NCBI RefSeq assembly: GCF_000024005.1
Contig: NC_013132.1
Coordinates: forward strand, 5,636,001 to 5,700,000
Direction: 5' to 3'
Length of the DNA: 64,000 nt
DNA from: Chitinophaga pinensis DSM 2588
Lineage (GTDB): Bacteria; Bacteroidota; Bacteroidia; Chitinophagales; Chitinophagaceae
A model generated the notes under the pieces. The model made no database searches. It was not told the origin of the DNA and worked only from the letters and a program-made list of their open reading frames with translations. Position numbers and translations under genes: made by a program. Of this stretch, positions 33,908-43,425 are shown in pieces. Position 1 is the stretch's first letter. Every line of letters begins with the position of its first letter.

Positions 33908-36900
33908 ATGTTAACGCTCCAAAAGACGTTCCGCTATGCTGCGGACCCCTCAAAGCTGCCTTTGAGCAGCGTACCCGTGACCATTGGTTACCCGGTATAT
34001 CAGATCAGTAAAAGTATGCCTCCCGGCACTACATTTGAAATATACATCCGGGAAGCCGTGGACAGTAATTCTATCAGCTTTCAGCAACAACTGACTGCGA
34101 AAGAATACTTTTCTCCGCTGCCGGAAGGAAGTATGTTCAGCAACAATTACGACCTGTTATTTCAGTATTTCAACTTCCATTTCAACTCAGGTTTGTCCGC
34201 CAATGTAACGCTGGAGCAAATCAGCAGTCCCTTCCAGGTACAGTTTGCCGGTGGCAGCCAGACCAGCACTGTTGACGGTCTGTACTTCCTGAAAGACCTG
34301 CTTCCCCTGCAACGTTCTGCACGACTGGCAAGAACTGCGCCTGCGGCGGATGGAAATGCAGAACTCTATATCCGGAAGAACCTCTACATGGTCAACAAAA
34401 CCGGCTATCTTTCCATGATCGAACATATCGGGGTGAGAGAGCTGGATCCGGGTGGATTTTTCCTGTTGTATGTCATCAATCAGCTGATCGATCTCAGTGG
34501 GAAATCACCTGTACTGAAAGCGACAATAGACGACACTATCAAACAACGTATCGGTGCTATTCTGAACAGCTTTTCCTATGAGAATACAGAGGAGATCACC
34601 AATTATGTCATTGACAACTTCAACCTGCTGATTGACTTCCCGATGGATATGCCGGAGATACAGTCACTGGAAATAGGCGGTGATTTTGAAATTGTTCCCG
34701 CAGATGGTACAGATACCGGTTTCACCGACTTACTGCTGTTTGATCTTTCTGTAGAATATGCCGTAAGGGAAAGCGATACGGTTTCTATGGTGCAGATACA
34801 GCACTTTGACTGGATGGCGCACAAAGGTGATTTCAAAGATGGTAAGATCAAATTCAGCTTTACCAGGGATAATCCGCTGTTGCAATCTGCTATAGACGGC
34901 AACATTCTTATCAAGGTAAAAAACTTTGATAAAGCGGTGATCTGGTCCAGACAATACAAGCCGGAAGATCCGGCGCTGGCAAAGCTGGCAATCAGCGTTC
35001 CGCTCCAACGTCCTAACGTGATCACGGCAGGCGATAAAAGCGGCACAAAAGACGATAATAAGCGCCTGCGCGGTCAATTGGTGGAACTGACGAAACAGTG
35101 TCCGCTGAAAGGGGCAAAAGTCCTTATTCAGGCTAAAAAAGACGCAGATAGTCTGTGGCAGATTGTAGGCGCTGCGGAAGCAGATAGTGCCGGTAACTTC
35201 TCGATGCCTTACCCCTATGGCGTATTTACCGCCGCACAGGCACTGGTATCGCTGACGCCTGACAGTCCGGTAGATATTGCAGTCAATCCACAATCCCAGA
35301 CCAACCAGTCCATCTCCCAGGATTTCCTCTACCTGTTACTGAAAGATGTTGTTTGTGAAGATGATCATGCACATGGCGACGATGACTGCGAATGTCATTC
35401 CGTTAAAAAATCAGGTCGTCTGCCGGGTCAGGAAGACCTGATCAACTCTGATCAGTATTCACAGGATATCGGAGGTTCCTGTGTGAACCTCTCCACGCCT
35501 AACCGTACCCTTCGCGAATATAACTATTCCGCTATCGTACGTACCTCCGATCCGGATGTAGCGAATTACACCCTGCGGAAGTTACTCAATGGCAAATATG
35601 AGCTCGCAGGCGACAATAAAAAGATCTCCCGTGCCGGTGTGGACCTGGATAATCCGATCCGCTGGCAGGACGCCCCTGACGCCAAAGAAAACCTCTCTTT
35701 CTATCAGGCAGTAACCGTCGCTACGGGACACATTCTGCATTACAAATCAGAGTTCAAAGCAGATGGTTATTCTATGGGTGATCTGCTGTATTCCCTGGCA
35801 CTGGCTCCTGGTCAGAAGAAGCAGATCGTCATCATTGATGCAGAACATTCTCTCACCGGAGCAGAAACACAATCGCTGGCACAGGGTGAAAGTCTGGCGG
35901 CCAGTCTGCTGAACGAACGTTCTATCTCCGATCAACTGGGCGGTAACATCAGTGAAGCCATGAGCGGCAGAAGTTCTGCCAGCACCAGCGGTGTCAGTGC
36001 AGGTCTTGGTGCTGCTGTAAGCTATGGCGGTATGATTGGTGCCTCCCTGGGTGTAGCAGGTGGTTATTCTAATTCCAATTCATCCGCCTCACAGAACAGT
36101 TCCCGTAATATTTCACAGTTCTTTGGTGAAAGACTGCGTCAGAGTATTATGCAGAATGCCGAAAGCTATCGTCAGCTGAATGCATCCGTAGTAACTTCTG
36201 TACGCGAAGGACAGACATATGGCGCTACCGCTGATGTAGTAGCTAACCATAACCACTGTCATGCGCTGACAATGATGTACTTCGAAGTACTGCGTCATTT
36301 TGCTATCTACCAGGAACTGGCCAGTGTGGAAGAATGTGTGTTCGTACCCTTACTGATGACCAATTTCACCCCTGAAAATATCAGGAAATGGGCAGATGTG
36401 CTGGCGAAACATCTCAAGCCGATGCCATCCAGTACTTACCTCCGGCCGGCTTTGTATTTAGGCAGACCGCAACATCCTTTGCTGAAAGCGTTTGATGCCA
36501 ATGAAAGGATCCTGACGAATTACCAGCATGTAGATTATCCAACTGGTTCTTATGACAAAGACCAGATCCGTTTCGTAAAAGGCGAGGTGAATGCACGTGT
36601 GAACCTGGAACGTCCGAAAACAAAATACGACCGTATCAAGTCACTGCCTGTCATCACCAAAACGGTAACCAAAGAGGTAACTGACGCCCGCAGCGTGGCA
36701 AAGAGTGCGGTATTAGGCGTGCTGACCGGCGGTTTATCCCTCCTGCTGGGATCTGACGGTACCCGTACGGAAACAGAAGAAGTAATGGGAAAAGAAAGGA
36801 TCTTCGACGGATTCATGCACCTGGATGCCAATTACGAATATGTCGCGCCTGCCCGTTGTATCCGCGTGAACAATTTCCGCGACTTCACCATCAAACTGCC

Positions 36901-39900
36901 ATGGGGAAATATTACCATCGCTCCTATCGACTTCTTCCAGGGCGCACAGGTAGATAAAAAACTCTGGGATGCCTATGCATCGATCCTGGGTTATACCGAT
37001 ACCCTGGATATGCTGGAATATTATTTCAAAGGCAGGCTCATTTCAGAGTGGGATGAGATCTATTACAATGATATCGCACCGGTTGTTTTTGAGCGTATTA
37101 CCGACGCGATCCGCTTTGAAGGCATTACTACCGATATGAGCACGACAGCCCGTTATAAAGGCGGAGAACGTGTCATGCGCGTCAACTTCAACGGTACTAC
37201 CAGCAAACGCAGAGTAGACTTTGGCGATACGCTGAAAATGTTCTGTAACAGTCCGGCAGCCAAATCCCTGAAAGGACTGGTTACCCTGAACGTAGAGAAT
37301 GTACGCATCAGCTATTCTACCGATCATTTCAACGGTTACCTCTACAGCGGTAATGTCGGTGATGATATACTGGACGATACCTTCCTGTATATTCCGGAAA
37401 ATGCGGACGAGAAAAAAGACCCGCGTAAAGAAGACCAGTTCCTTGTACAGAAACTGCTGGATCACCTGAACAGCAACCTGGAACATTATAACAAAGCGCT
37501 GTGGTATAACCTGGATACAGACCGTCGTTTTATGCTGCTGGATGGTTTCAATATCCAGATCTTTAATGAGTTCGGTATACCTACCGGATTCAGAAGTCTG
37601 GCTTCCGTAGTAAAAAATGAACTGGTGGGTATCGTAGGTAACTCCCTGGTATTGCCGGTAGCTCCTGGTTATAAAGTAAGCCAGTCTTTCATTACAGAAC
37701 AGACAGACGAAGGCGTGGAACAGGAAGTAACCCTGTTCGACCACTATCAGCCACTGACGCCTGTACCTCCTTACCGTGTCAGTGTACCAACACGCGGCGT
37801 ATTTATGGAAGCCGTACAGGGCGCTTGTGACGCCTGTGAAAAAGTGAAGGAGAACTCTTCTCAGGACTGGGATAAATTCCAGACAGAACAGCCTACACCT
37901 ATTGGTACGATTACACCAGTGACACCGGTAGTGACCGACTGGAAAGCTGCCTTCAAAGATTTCGCAACACCGATTGTCAATATCCAGAATGCACCTGCCA
38001 CACCAGAACCAGGAGCAGGACTGGCAGGATTGTCGGAGCTGATGGGTAAAGCGGGTATTTTCAAAGATATCACCGGACTTGATGCCAATCAGCAGAATGC
38101 CATCAAGACTTACCTGTCCAACCAGGAAAATGCCAAAGCCTTTGCAGAGATGGCAAAAACGATGGCCATGCAGAGTCATAACTCCGACAACTCTTCCAAG
38201 ATCATGGATACGCTGAAAGCGGCCAAGGATTCCGGCGCGATCAGCAATGATGATTATGGCAAACTGGTGAAAGAACACTTACAGCAGGTAATTGACGGTG
38301 GGGCTACCAAAAAAGCTGAAATGGAAAAAGATAAGAGTGCCGCTAAACCTTCTTTGACTGATGCAGCCGTAAAAGCAGCTGACCAGGGCAAGGACGTAAA
38401 AGCACAGAAAACTGATCCGGAAGGCAATGTGGAAAGTGTAGAGATCACCAGCGGCGCCTCCAAAACGGTACTGGCGGAAGTAGACGGAACTATTCCAAAA
38501 CTGAAACAGCCGAATTCCATGGCTTGCTGGGCGACCGTTGCCACCATGATGGTTTCCTGGAAAATGAAGCAGTCCATGTCTATCGAAAATGTAATGATGC
38601 TGGCGGGCGACGAATACCTGGAGAAATTCAATACGAACAAAGGACTGAAAGCGGCGGAAAAAGAAGCCTTCCTGACCCAGCTGAATATGGTAGGTGAAGG
38701 TCCGGCCAGCTACCCGATACAGCAATACGTGAACTGGATCAAAACGTATGGTCCGCTGTGGATCACGATTGACTCCAGCGTAGCAGAAGGTCCGTTCTCT
38801 CCACATGCCCGCATCCTCTACAAAATAGAAGGTACCGGTACTGATAAAGGCACCAATTTCGTATTCATTGATCCGGCTACCGGCACAGAGAAAACGGAGA
38901 CTTTCTATGATTTCCTCGCGGCTTACGAGCAGATGGTGACTGATAATCCTTCTTCCAGACTGTTTACACAAATCGTACATTTCAAAGACGAGGCAGATGC
39001 GGGTGAAGGTTATCAGATCCAGGACCCTTTACACATGAACAGTCCTGTTCACGAAAAAATCACCATGGCGGCACTGGTGAATTCCACGGCAAAACAGCCA
39101 GCAAACACGAAAGTGGGCGTAGGTGGCGATCACAAGGCAAATGAGATCTTCCGTGGTATCTTCTGGAATGACGATCCGGCTAACCTCCTGTTTGAAGACA
39201 GCAAATACTCCAGCTGGACGGTTGCAACCGGTCTGGTATGGCTGATGAAGTTCAAAGCAGCGGAAGGCGCTAGCAAAACAGACCTGAAAAATATCATCGG
39301 TCGCTCCCACTTCTGGGACCTGCAGTTCCTGCACGGCATGGGTACAAAAAAAGGAGAAGATCCGAAGGATACGCAAGCCAAGATCCTGCTGTGGGTAGAA
39401 ACGATGTATAAGCTGTCTATCGAGGAAGGTATAAAAGACGAAGATCAGCTGAAAGCCATTCCGGTGACTTCCAAGTTTGGTAACAATACTTACCGCATCA
39501 GTAGCTTCTTTACGTCGGATACCAGTCCGAAAGACACAGATACGGTGACTAAACTGCTCAGTAATGACAGTAACTCGATCTTCCTTGACAATTCAAGGAG
39601 AGCATTGGGTTCTATTATGCACCTGATACAGGACTCTTTTGCGAAAGGACATACCAAACGTAAGCTGAAGAATCCAGGCGATCTTAAACCGGGTAAAACA
39701 GATGAATTTGTAGATGGCAAATGGGGTGATTATGGCGAGATCGAAAACTTCCATTGTTATGCCGGACAGGATCATTCCGCACACGACAAGTATGATGATT
39801 ATGACGCGGATCTGCTGAATGTGAGCAGTCTGGAGACCTTCAATGGACTGATCGGTGCACGTAACTCCGTGAACTATTGTATCAAACTGGTCGATTTCTG

Positions 39901-40000
39901 GAAAGCCAGGGTACCTTATAACAACGGACCGAAAGCGATGTTTGAAAACGAGATTTTCAAACTGGCAGCCAATGCGACACCATCGGACACCAACGTGTGA
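33908..40000 (+). CDS. Giant multidomain protein: papain-like protease plus zinc-PLC-like domain
   Basis: 2030 residues without a signal peptide. Regions read from sequence: 1-370 beta-rich, unrecognised; 380-460 carboxypeptidase-regulatory/Ig-like ('LRGQLVELTKQCPLKGAKVLIQAK'); 482-497 His/Asp/Cys cluster (EDDHAHGDDDCECH), possibly metal-binding; 540-1340 unrecognised core with 'MGDLLYSLALAPGQKKQIVIID' and Gly/Ser/Ala-rich segments at about 677-738 and 931-951; 1345-1470 helical linker. Residues 1515-1690 resemble papain-like AvrRpt2/C39-type proteases (Cys1540 in MACWATVATMM, His1633, Asp of FIDPATG). Residues 1700-2015 resemble zinc-dependent phospholipase C (His1715; His1905-x3-Asp1909-x5-His1915, the B. 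cereus PLC spacing). It has its own promoter and terminator. A toxin or effector role is inferred. Confidence 0.8.
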   Translation: MLTLQKTFRYAADPSKLPLSSVPVTIGYPVYQISKSMPPGTTFEIYIREAVDSNSISFQQQLTAKEYFSPLPEGSMFSNNYDLLFQYFNFHFNSGLSANVTLEQISSPFQVQFAGGSQTSTVDGLYFLKDLLPLQRSARLARTAPAADGNAELYIRKNLYMVNKTGYLSMIEHIGVRELDPGGFFLLYVINQLIDLSGKSPVLKATIDDTIKQRIGAILNSFSYENTEEITNYVIDNFNLLIDFPMDMPEIQSLEIGGDFEIVPADGTDTGFTDLLLFDLSVEYAVRESDTVSMVQIQHFDWMAHKGDFKDGKIKFSFTRDNPLLQSAIDGNILIKVKNFDKAVIWSRQYKPEDPALAKLAISVPLQRPNVITAGDKSGTKDDNKRLRGQLVELTKQCPLKGAKVLIQAKKDADSLWQIVGAAEADSAGNFSMPYPYGVFTAAQALVSLTPDSPVDIAVNPQSQTNQSISQDFLYLLLKDVVCEDDHAHGDDDCECHSVKKSGRLPGQEDLINSDQYSQDIGGSCVNLSTPNRTLREYNYSAIVRTSDPDVANYTLRKLLNGKYELAGDNKKISRAGVDLDNPIRWQDAPDAKENLSFYQAVTVATGHILHYKSEFKADGYSMGDLLYSLALAPGQKKQIVIIDAEHSLTGAETQSLAQGESLAASLLNERSISDQLGGNISEAMSGRSSASTSGVSAGLGAAVSYGGMIGASLGVAGGYSNSNSSASQNSSRNISQFFGERLRQSIMQNAESYRQLNASVVTSVREGQTYGATADVVANHNHCHALTMMYFEVLRHFAIYQELASVEECVFVPLLMTNFTPENIRKWADVLAKHLKPMPSSTYLRPALYLGRPQHPLLKAFDANERILTNYQHVDYPTGSYDKDQIRFVKGEVNARVNLERPKTKYDRIKSLPVITKTVTKEVTDARSVAKSAVLGVLTGGLSLLLGSDGTRTETEEVMGKERIFDGFMHLDANYEYVAPARCIRVNNFRDFTIKLPWGNITIAPIDFFQGAQVDKKLWDAYASILGYTDTLDMLEYYFKGRLISEWDEIYYNDIAPVVFERITDAIRFEGITTDMSTTARYKGGERVMRVNFNGTTSKRRVDFGDTLKMFCNSPAAKSLKGLVTLNVENVRISYSTDHFNGYLYSGNVGDDILDDTFLYIPENADEKKDPRKEDQFLVQKLLDHLNSNLEHYNKALWYNLDTDRRFMLLDGFNIQIFNEFGIPTGFRSLASVVKNELVGIVGNSLVLPVAPGYKVSQSFITEQTDEGVEQEVTLFDHYQPLTPVPPYRVSVPTRGVFMEAVQGACDACEKVKENSSQDWDKFQTEQPTPIGTITPVTPVVTDWKAAFKDFATPIVNIQNAPATPEPGAGLAGLSELMGKAGIFKDITGLDANQQNAIKTYLSNQENAKAFAEMAKTMAMQSHNSDNSSKIMDTLKAAKDSGAISNDDYGKLVKEHLQQVIDGGATKKAEMEKDKSAAKPSLTDAAVKAADQGKDVKAQKTDPEGNVESVEITSGASKTVLAEVDGTIPKLKQPNSMACWATVATMMVSWKMKQSMSIENVMMLAGDEYLEKFNTNKGLKAAEKEAFLTQLNMVGEGPASYPIQQYVNWIKTYGPLWITIDSSVAEGPFSPHARILYKIEGTGTDKGTNFVFIDPATGTEKTETFYDFLAAYEQMVTDNPSSRLFTQIVHFKDEADAGEGYQIQDPLHMNSPVHEKITMAALVNSTAKQPANTKVGVGGDHKANEIFRGIFWNDDPANLLFEDSKYSSWTVATGLVWLMKFKAAEGASKTDLKNIIGRSHFWDLQFLHGMGTKKGEDPKDTQAKILLWVETMYKLSIEEGIKDEDQLKAIPVTSKFGNNTYRISSFFTSDTSPKDTDTVTKLLSNDSNSIFLDNSRRALGSIMHLIQDSFAKGHTKRKLKNPGDLKPGKTDEFVDGKWGDYGEIENFHCYAGQDHSAHDKYDDYDADLLNVSSLETFNGLIGARNSVNYCIKLVDFWKARVPYNNGPKAMFENEIFKLAANATPSDTNV

Positions 40001-40021
40001 ACTGATATCTATCCATAAAGA

Positions 40022-40051
40022 AAAGCCGCAGCACTGATGTGCTGCGGCTTT
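40022..40051. terminator. Bidirectional intrinsic terminator
   Basis: AAAGCCGCAGCAC (40022-40034) and GTGCTGCGGCTTT (40039-40051), perfect 13-bp arms with a TGAT loop, between the convergent genes ending at 40000 and 40081. Confidence 0.9.
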
Positions 40052-40080
40052 CTGCTTTTCTATGTTCCTGTTCTTTAATA

Positions 40081-42399
40081 TCAATGTACAATAAGTTTCT
40101 GTGTTGCGTTCACAGCGGAATTTGCAATCTTCACAAGATAGATACCCGGGTGTAATGATTTACCATCTACAGTTAACTGTTCAGCGGTAGATATTCTTTG
40201 TAATACCACTTTTCCGGATAAGGTATAAATCGTTACCAGGCTCCTCTCTCCTTTCGGATTCTTAAAACGTACCTGTACGCTTTCACTTGTGGCCACCGGA
40301 TTAGGGAACAACTGAAATTGCGGCTGTGTAGTAATCAGTTTGTATTCCTCCGGTCTTGGCTGACCGGTAAATGGCTGGCTGCAATAGGTGGACCAGTCAA
40401 TACCTGTTTGTACGGCCGCCGTATTCATTGCTTCGCTGGTTCTGGCAGTGGATAGCAATGCCGCGCTGTACCATTTGGTATTTACGCTGGCGGCGCCGGA
40501 GATACCGGATACGAGTTGCAGGCGGTAGTCATACTTTGTCTTTCTTGTCGCTTCACCCTGGTAGAGGTAGTTGGTATTGGTGATTACGGCAATTACGACA
40601 TTGTTTGCCGCTGGTGTTGTCAGGTTGAGTGTAACGTTACCGGAGGAAACATACTGGCTGTATACCGGCTGACCGCTGGTGGTCCAGTATACCAGCTGAC
40701 AGGTCATATTTGCGCCGATTGGCTGGAAGTTCACCGTAACGGTGCCACCGTTTACTGTCAGCGGAATCTGGTTAGCGCCTGACCATCCCGGTAAAGTAGT
40801 GGTATCGGGCGTCAGGGTACCATTGTTGTTTGTCGTTTTTGCATAAGGCGTTGCGATCCATGGTGCAGGATTCAGCCAGGAAGGCTGCCATTCAGCGCCA
40901 ATAGCATTACCGAATACATTGTTGAGCAATGCCACGCAGGCGTTCTTCCATTTACCAAAATCTACCAGTGCCTGTTTAGCCCTGTATTCAGTGATCAGCC
41001 GACGGGTCTGTGCTTCACCGATGCCGCTGGCAATACCTTCCAGCACACGGGAGGAAGCATATCTCCAGATCCATGGCACGGCATTATCACCCAGGGTATT
41101 GCCCAGGAAGGTAGGGAAAGACGAACTATACTGATGACCGCCTAAATAGGTCTTCCAGGTACAGATCTGCTGACTGCCATTGAACATGTTCACCCCTTCT
41201 GCTGCAGGACCGCCAAAGCTACCGTCCTGTAACCAGCCGGAATAACATTCTATCGGCATAAAAGGTGCGATGAAATCCGTACCGTTCAGAAAGCCCAGTG
41301 AACTGAAATTACCGGAGCGTTTGGCATCGGCGGTTTGCTGGAACCATACGTTACCACCTTCATGGAACCAGGCTGAATTCTTCACGCCCGGCAGATCTGC
41401 TAACATCGCATGAATACCTTCATGCGTCATAGCGCTTTGCTGATAAGCAGCATCGGTGCCGGTATATGCAGGGTCAAACGCATATACAGGATAGTAGGAT
41501 GCCAGGATGATCGGCCAGTTCTGTCCATTGTAATAAACAGCGCTCTGCCAGCCACCTAAAGCAGTACTATCGGCATTGTCGGTACAGAGACCGGAGCCAT
41601 AGAGGTATACGGCGCTTTTATAGCCATTTCTTGCCCTGATATCCGCAGGCCATCCCATTGTATCGCGGAAATAGCGGAAGTCTTTATTGAGACGTGCCAG
41701 CATGGGAGTGATAGCAGCAGCAGTAACGACAGACCTTTTCTTTGGTCCCCAGCGGAATGTCCACCAGTCGGAAGACTGTGTACCTACTACCTGCGGACAA
41801 TCATTCAGGATCTGCGAAGGCGTAGGCAGATTCGGATATTCACTCCGGAAATCATAACTGATGGTGGGCGCATAAACAGGCCATGTGTATGCGCTGCCAT
41901 TACCGCCGGTAGACACAGGGGTGCCGGTTACACGCCATTCCAGCACGCCGGTGGACTGCGAAGTATTACGCATGGATACGCGCAGTCTTGAGGTGGAAGT
42001 AGTTGTAAAATTAAGCGTATTAAACGCGTCTTTCTGTAGCGGGATATTACCCAGGGTTACCCAGGCAGTACCATTCCATGATTCCAGGTAGGCAGTTGTG
42101 GGTGTGAGTACGCCACCTGCATCGTCAAACCAGTAGACCTGTACAGATGTCACAGAGAATGCCTGCGACCAGTCATACTGTACCCATTGAATGGAATTGG
42201 GATTATTCCAGTTGCCATACGCGCCATGACTCTTGTCATTGGAGTTGGCCGGCGTATAATTGTCGTTAAGGGCTGTAATCGTTTCCCAGGAGGAAACGTA
42301 AGACGTACTTGCTGTAGCCTGTGGCGCGATGTTCGTTTGCGCGAAAGCAGTAAGCACAGTGAACAGCGACAGGACAGATGTCCATGTAAACTTGAGCAT
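40081..42399 (-). CDS. Secreted gluzincin-type metallopeptidase with T9SS sorting domain
   Basis: 772 residues with a signal peptide (1-21, ends TAFAQ). Residues 22-160 form a galactose-binding/discoidin-like domain ('NIAPQATASTSYVSSWETITALND', 'WVQYDW', 'VQVYWFDD'). The catalytic region has H326-E327-G-I-H330 and, 16 residues on, WFHEGGNVW with Glu347, the HExxH...E pattern of gluzincin zinc proteases. A beta domain at about 540-620 ('IPLTVNGGTVTVNFQPIG') follows. The last 75 residues are a Por-secretion/T9SS type A sorting domain ('FQLFPNPVATSESVQVRF', 'LHPGIYLVKI'). It is therefore exported by type IX secretion. The target protein or glycoprotein is unknown. The exact peptidase family is not identified. 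Confidence 0.85.
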   Translation of the reverse strand: MLKFTWTSVLSLFTVLTAFAQTNIAPQATASTSYVSSWETITALNDNYTPANSNDKSHGAYGNWNNPNSIQWVQYDWSQAFSVTSVQVYWFDDAGGVLTPTTAYLESWNGTAWVTLGNIPLQKDAFNTLNFTTTSTSRLRVSMRNTSQSTGVLEWRVTGTPVSTGGNGSAYTWPVYAPTISYDFRSEYPNLPTPSQILNDCPQVVGTQSSDWWTFRWGPKKRSVVTAAAITPMLARLNKDFRYFRDTMGWPADIRARNGYKSAVYLYGSGLCTDNADSTALGGWQSAVYYNGQNWPIILASYYPVYAFDPAYTGTDAAYQQSAMTHEGIHAMLADLPGVKNSAWFHEGGNVWFQQTADAKRSGNFSSLGFLNGTDFIAPFMPIECYSGWLQDGSFGGPAAEGVNMFNGSQQICTWKTYLGGHQYSSSFPTFLGNTLGDNAVPWIWRYASSRVLEGIASGIGEAQTRRLITEYRAKQALVDFGKWKNACVALLNNVFGNAIGAEWQPSWLNPAPWIATPYAKTTNNNGTLTPDTTTLPGWSGANQIPLTVNGGTVTVNFQPIGANMTCQLVYWTTSGQPVYSQYVSSGNVTLNLTTPAANNVVIAVITNTNYLYQGEATRKTKYDYRLQLVSGISGAASVNTKWYSAALLSTARTSEAMNTAAVQTGIDWSTYCSQPFTGQPRPEEYKLITTQPQFQLFPNPVATSESVQVRFKNPKGERSLVTIYTLSGKVVLQRISTAEQLTVDGKSLHPGIYLVKIANSAVNATQKLIVH

Positions 42400-42745
42400 A
42401 CGGTTATGGGTTTGATTATCTGAGAGAATTAAAAAAACTTATTAGGGTAAAATTTAAACAGTATAGAAAAGCCGGTCTGAAAGTTCACAACATAGAATCA
42501 ATACGGGTTTTACTTACATGATATGGGACAATAAATATATTTATAGTGTCAATTTAACACACAAAACTTTCGCTACGGTTGTAAATGTAGGATGTCCCCG
42601 CCGAAAGCACTGTCAGGATTTTAACCGTTTCGGATAGCATTTTATCTGAAACGCAATTTTAAAAAGCGGAGCGATATAATATTTTATCGTATGTTTTCGG
42701 ATTCTTCTGCTGTTTGTATATTTTAGCAGCAGAAAGAGGGAAATT
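42400..42745. other. Divergent intergenic region, no gene
   Basis: 346 bp, AT-rich. It should hold promoters for the metallopeptidase (minus) and the FecI sigma gene (plus). An inverted repeat TTCTGCTG/CAGCAGAA (42705-42712/42727-42734) brackets TATATTTT, which is close to a -7 box. Confidence 0.5.
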
Positions 42746-43342
42746 TTGAGAGGTAACAGCAATAATACTTATAGTGACCTGGAGCTGATAACGATGCTCA
42801 AGAGAGGTGATATGGATGCATTTGACATACTGTATACCCGACACTGGTCAGCTATGTATCAGTCAGCTTATTACCTTTTGCGCGATCAGAGTGCATGTAT
42901 GGACATAGTACAGGACATTTTCGCCTGGTTATGGGAGAAGCGTGATCAACTGGATATACAGACGGTCCCATCATATCTGCGCACGGCAGTGAAGTTTAAG
43001 GTGGCCAATTATATCAGATCAGGGAACATCAGGGAAGATTTTTACGAGGAATTATCCAAACTCACAATAGCCACGCTTCCTGGTCCTCAGGAATTGCTGG
43101 AACTGACTGATCTCAAAACGATCATCCAGCAGGCGGTAACCGGTTTACCTGAAAAGTGCAGGGAGATATTCCTGCTCAGCCGGGACGGCCAGTTAAGTAA
43201 TCAACAGATAGCCGAGGTACTCAATATCTCCGTTAAAACGGTCGAAGCACAGAAAACCATCGCGTTAAAGCGCATCCGCGCAGCAGTAGAGCCACATCTG
43301 CTGGCCTTGCTGATCATCCCCTTTGTGACCTGTTACCATTAA
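42746..43342 (+). CDS. FecI-type ECF sigma factor
   Basis: About 198 residues from a TTG at 42746. Region 2 'AFDILYTRHWSAMYQSAYYLLRDQSACMDIVQDIFAWLWEKRDQ' and region 4 'LPEKCREIFLLSRDGQLSNQQIAEVLNISVKTVEAQKTIALKRIR' are clear and of the Bacteroidota FecI group. An FecR anti-sigma gene follows, then a SusC with an STN signalling domain and a SusD. This is the standard trans-envelope signalling set: ligand binding at SusC is relayed through STN and FecR to release the sigma factor. Start position is uncertain because the TTG lacks a clear Shine-Dalgarno, as is common in this phylum. Confidence 0.9.
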   Translation: MRGNSNNTYSDLELITMLKRGDMDAFDILYTRHWSAMYQSAYYLLRDQSACMDIVQDIFAWLWEKRDQLDIQTVPSYLRTAVKFKVANYIRSGNIREDFYEELSKLTIATLPGPQELLELTDLKTIIQQAVTGLPEKCREIFLLSRDGQLSNQQIAEVLNISVKTVEAQKTIALKRIRAAVEPHLLALLIIPFVTCYH

Positions 43343-43425
43343 GAAACAGCCTTTTTAAAAAATATTTCCCCCCGCTTTAGGGGTAAGGGCATTTTCAATT
43401 GCCTAGTTATGTGAATGCATTTGTC

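Noticed and set aside
37043..38278. 411-residue minus-strand frame inside the giant gene
   Set aside because: Antisense to a continuous 2030-codon frame with recognisable domains; its composition is Cys/Phe/Arg-rich and resembles no family.
33908..40000. Contractile-injection or type VI structural gene
   Set aside because: No sheath, tube, spike or baseplate gene is near, and no VgrG/Rhs signature was seen in the protein; delivery remains an inference only.
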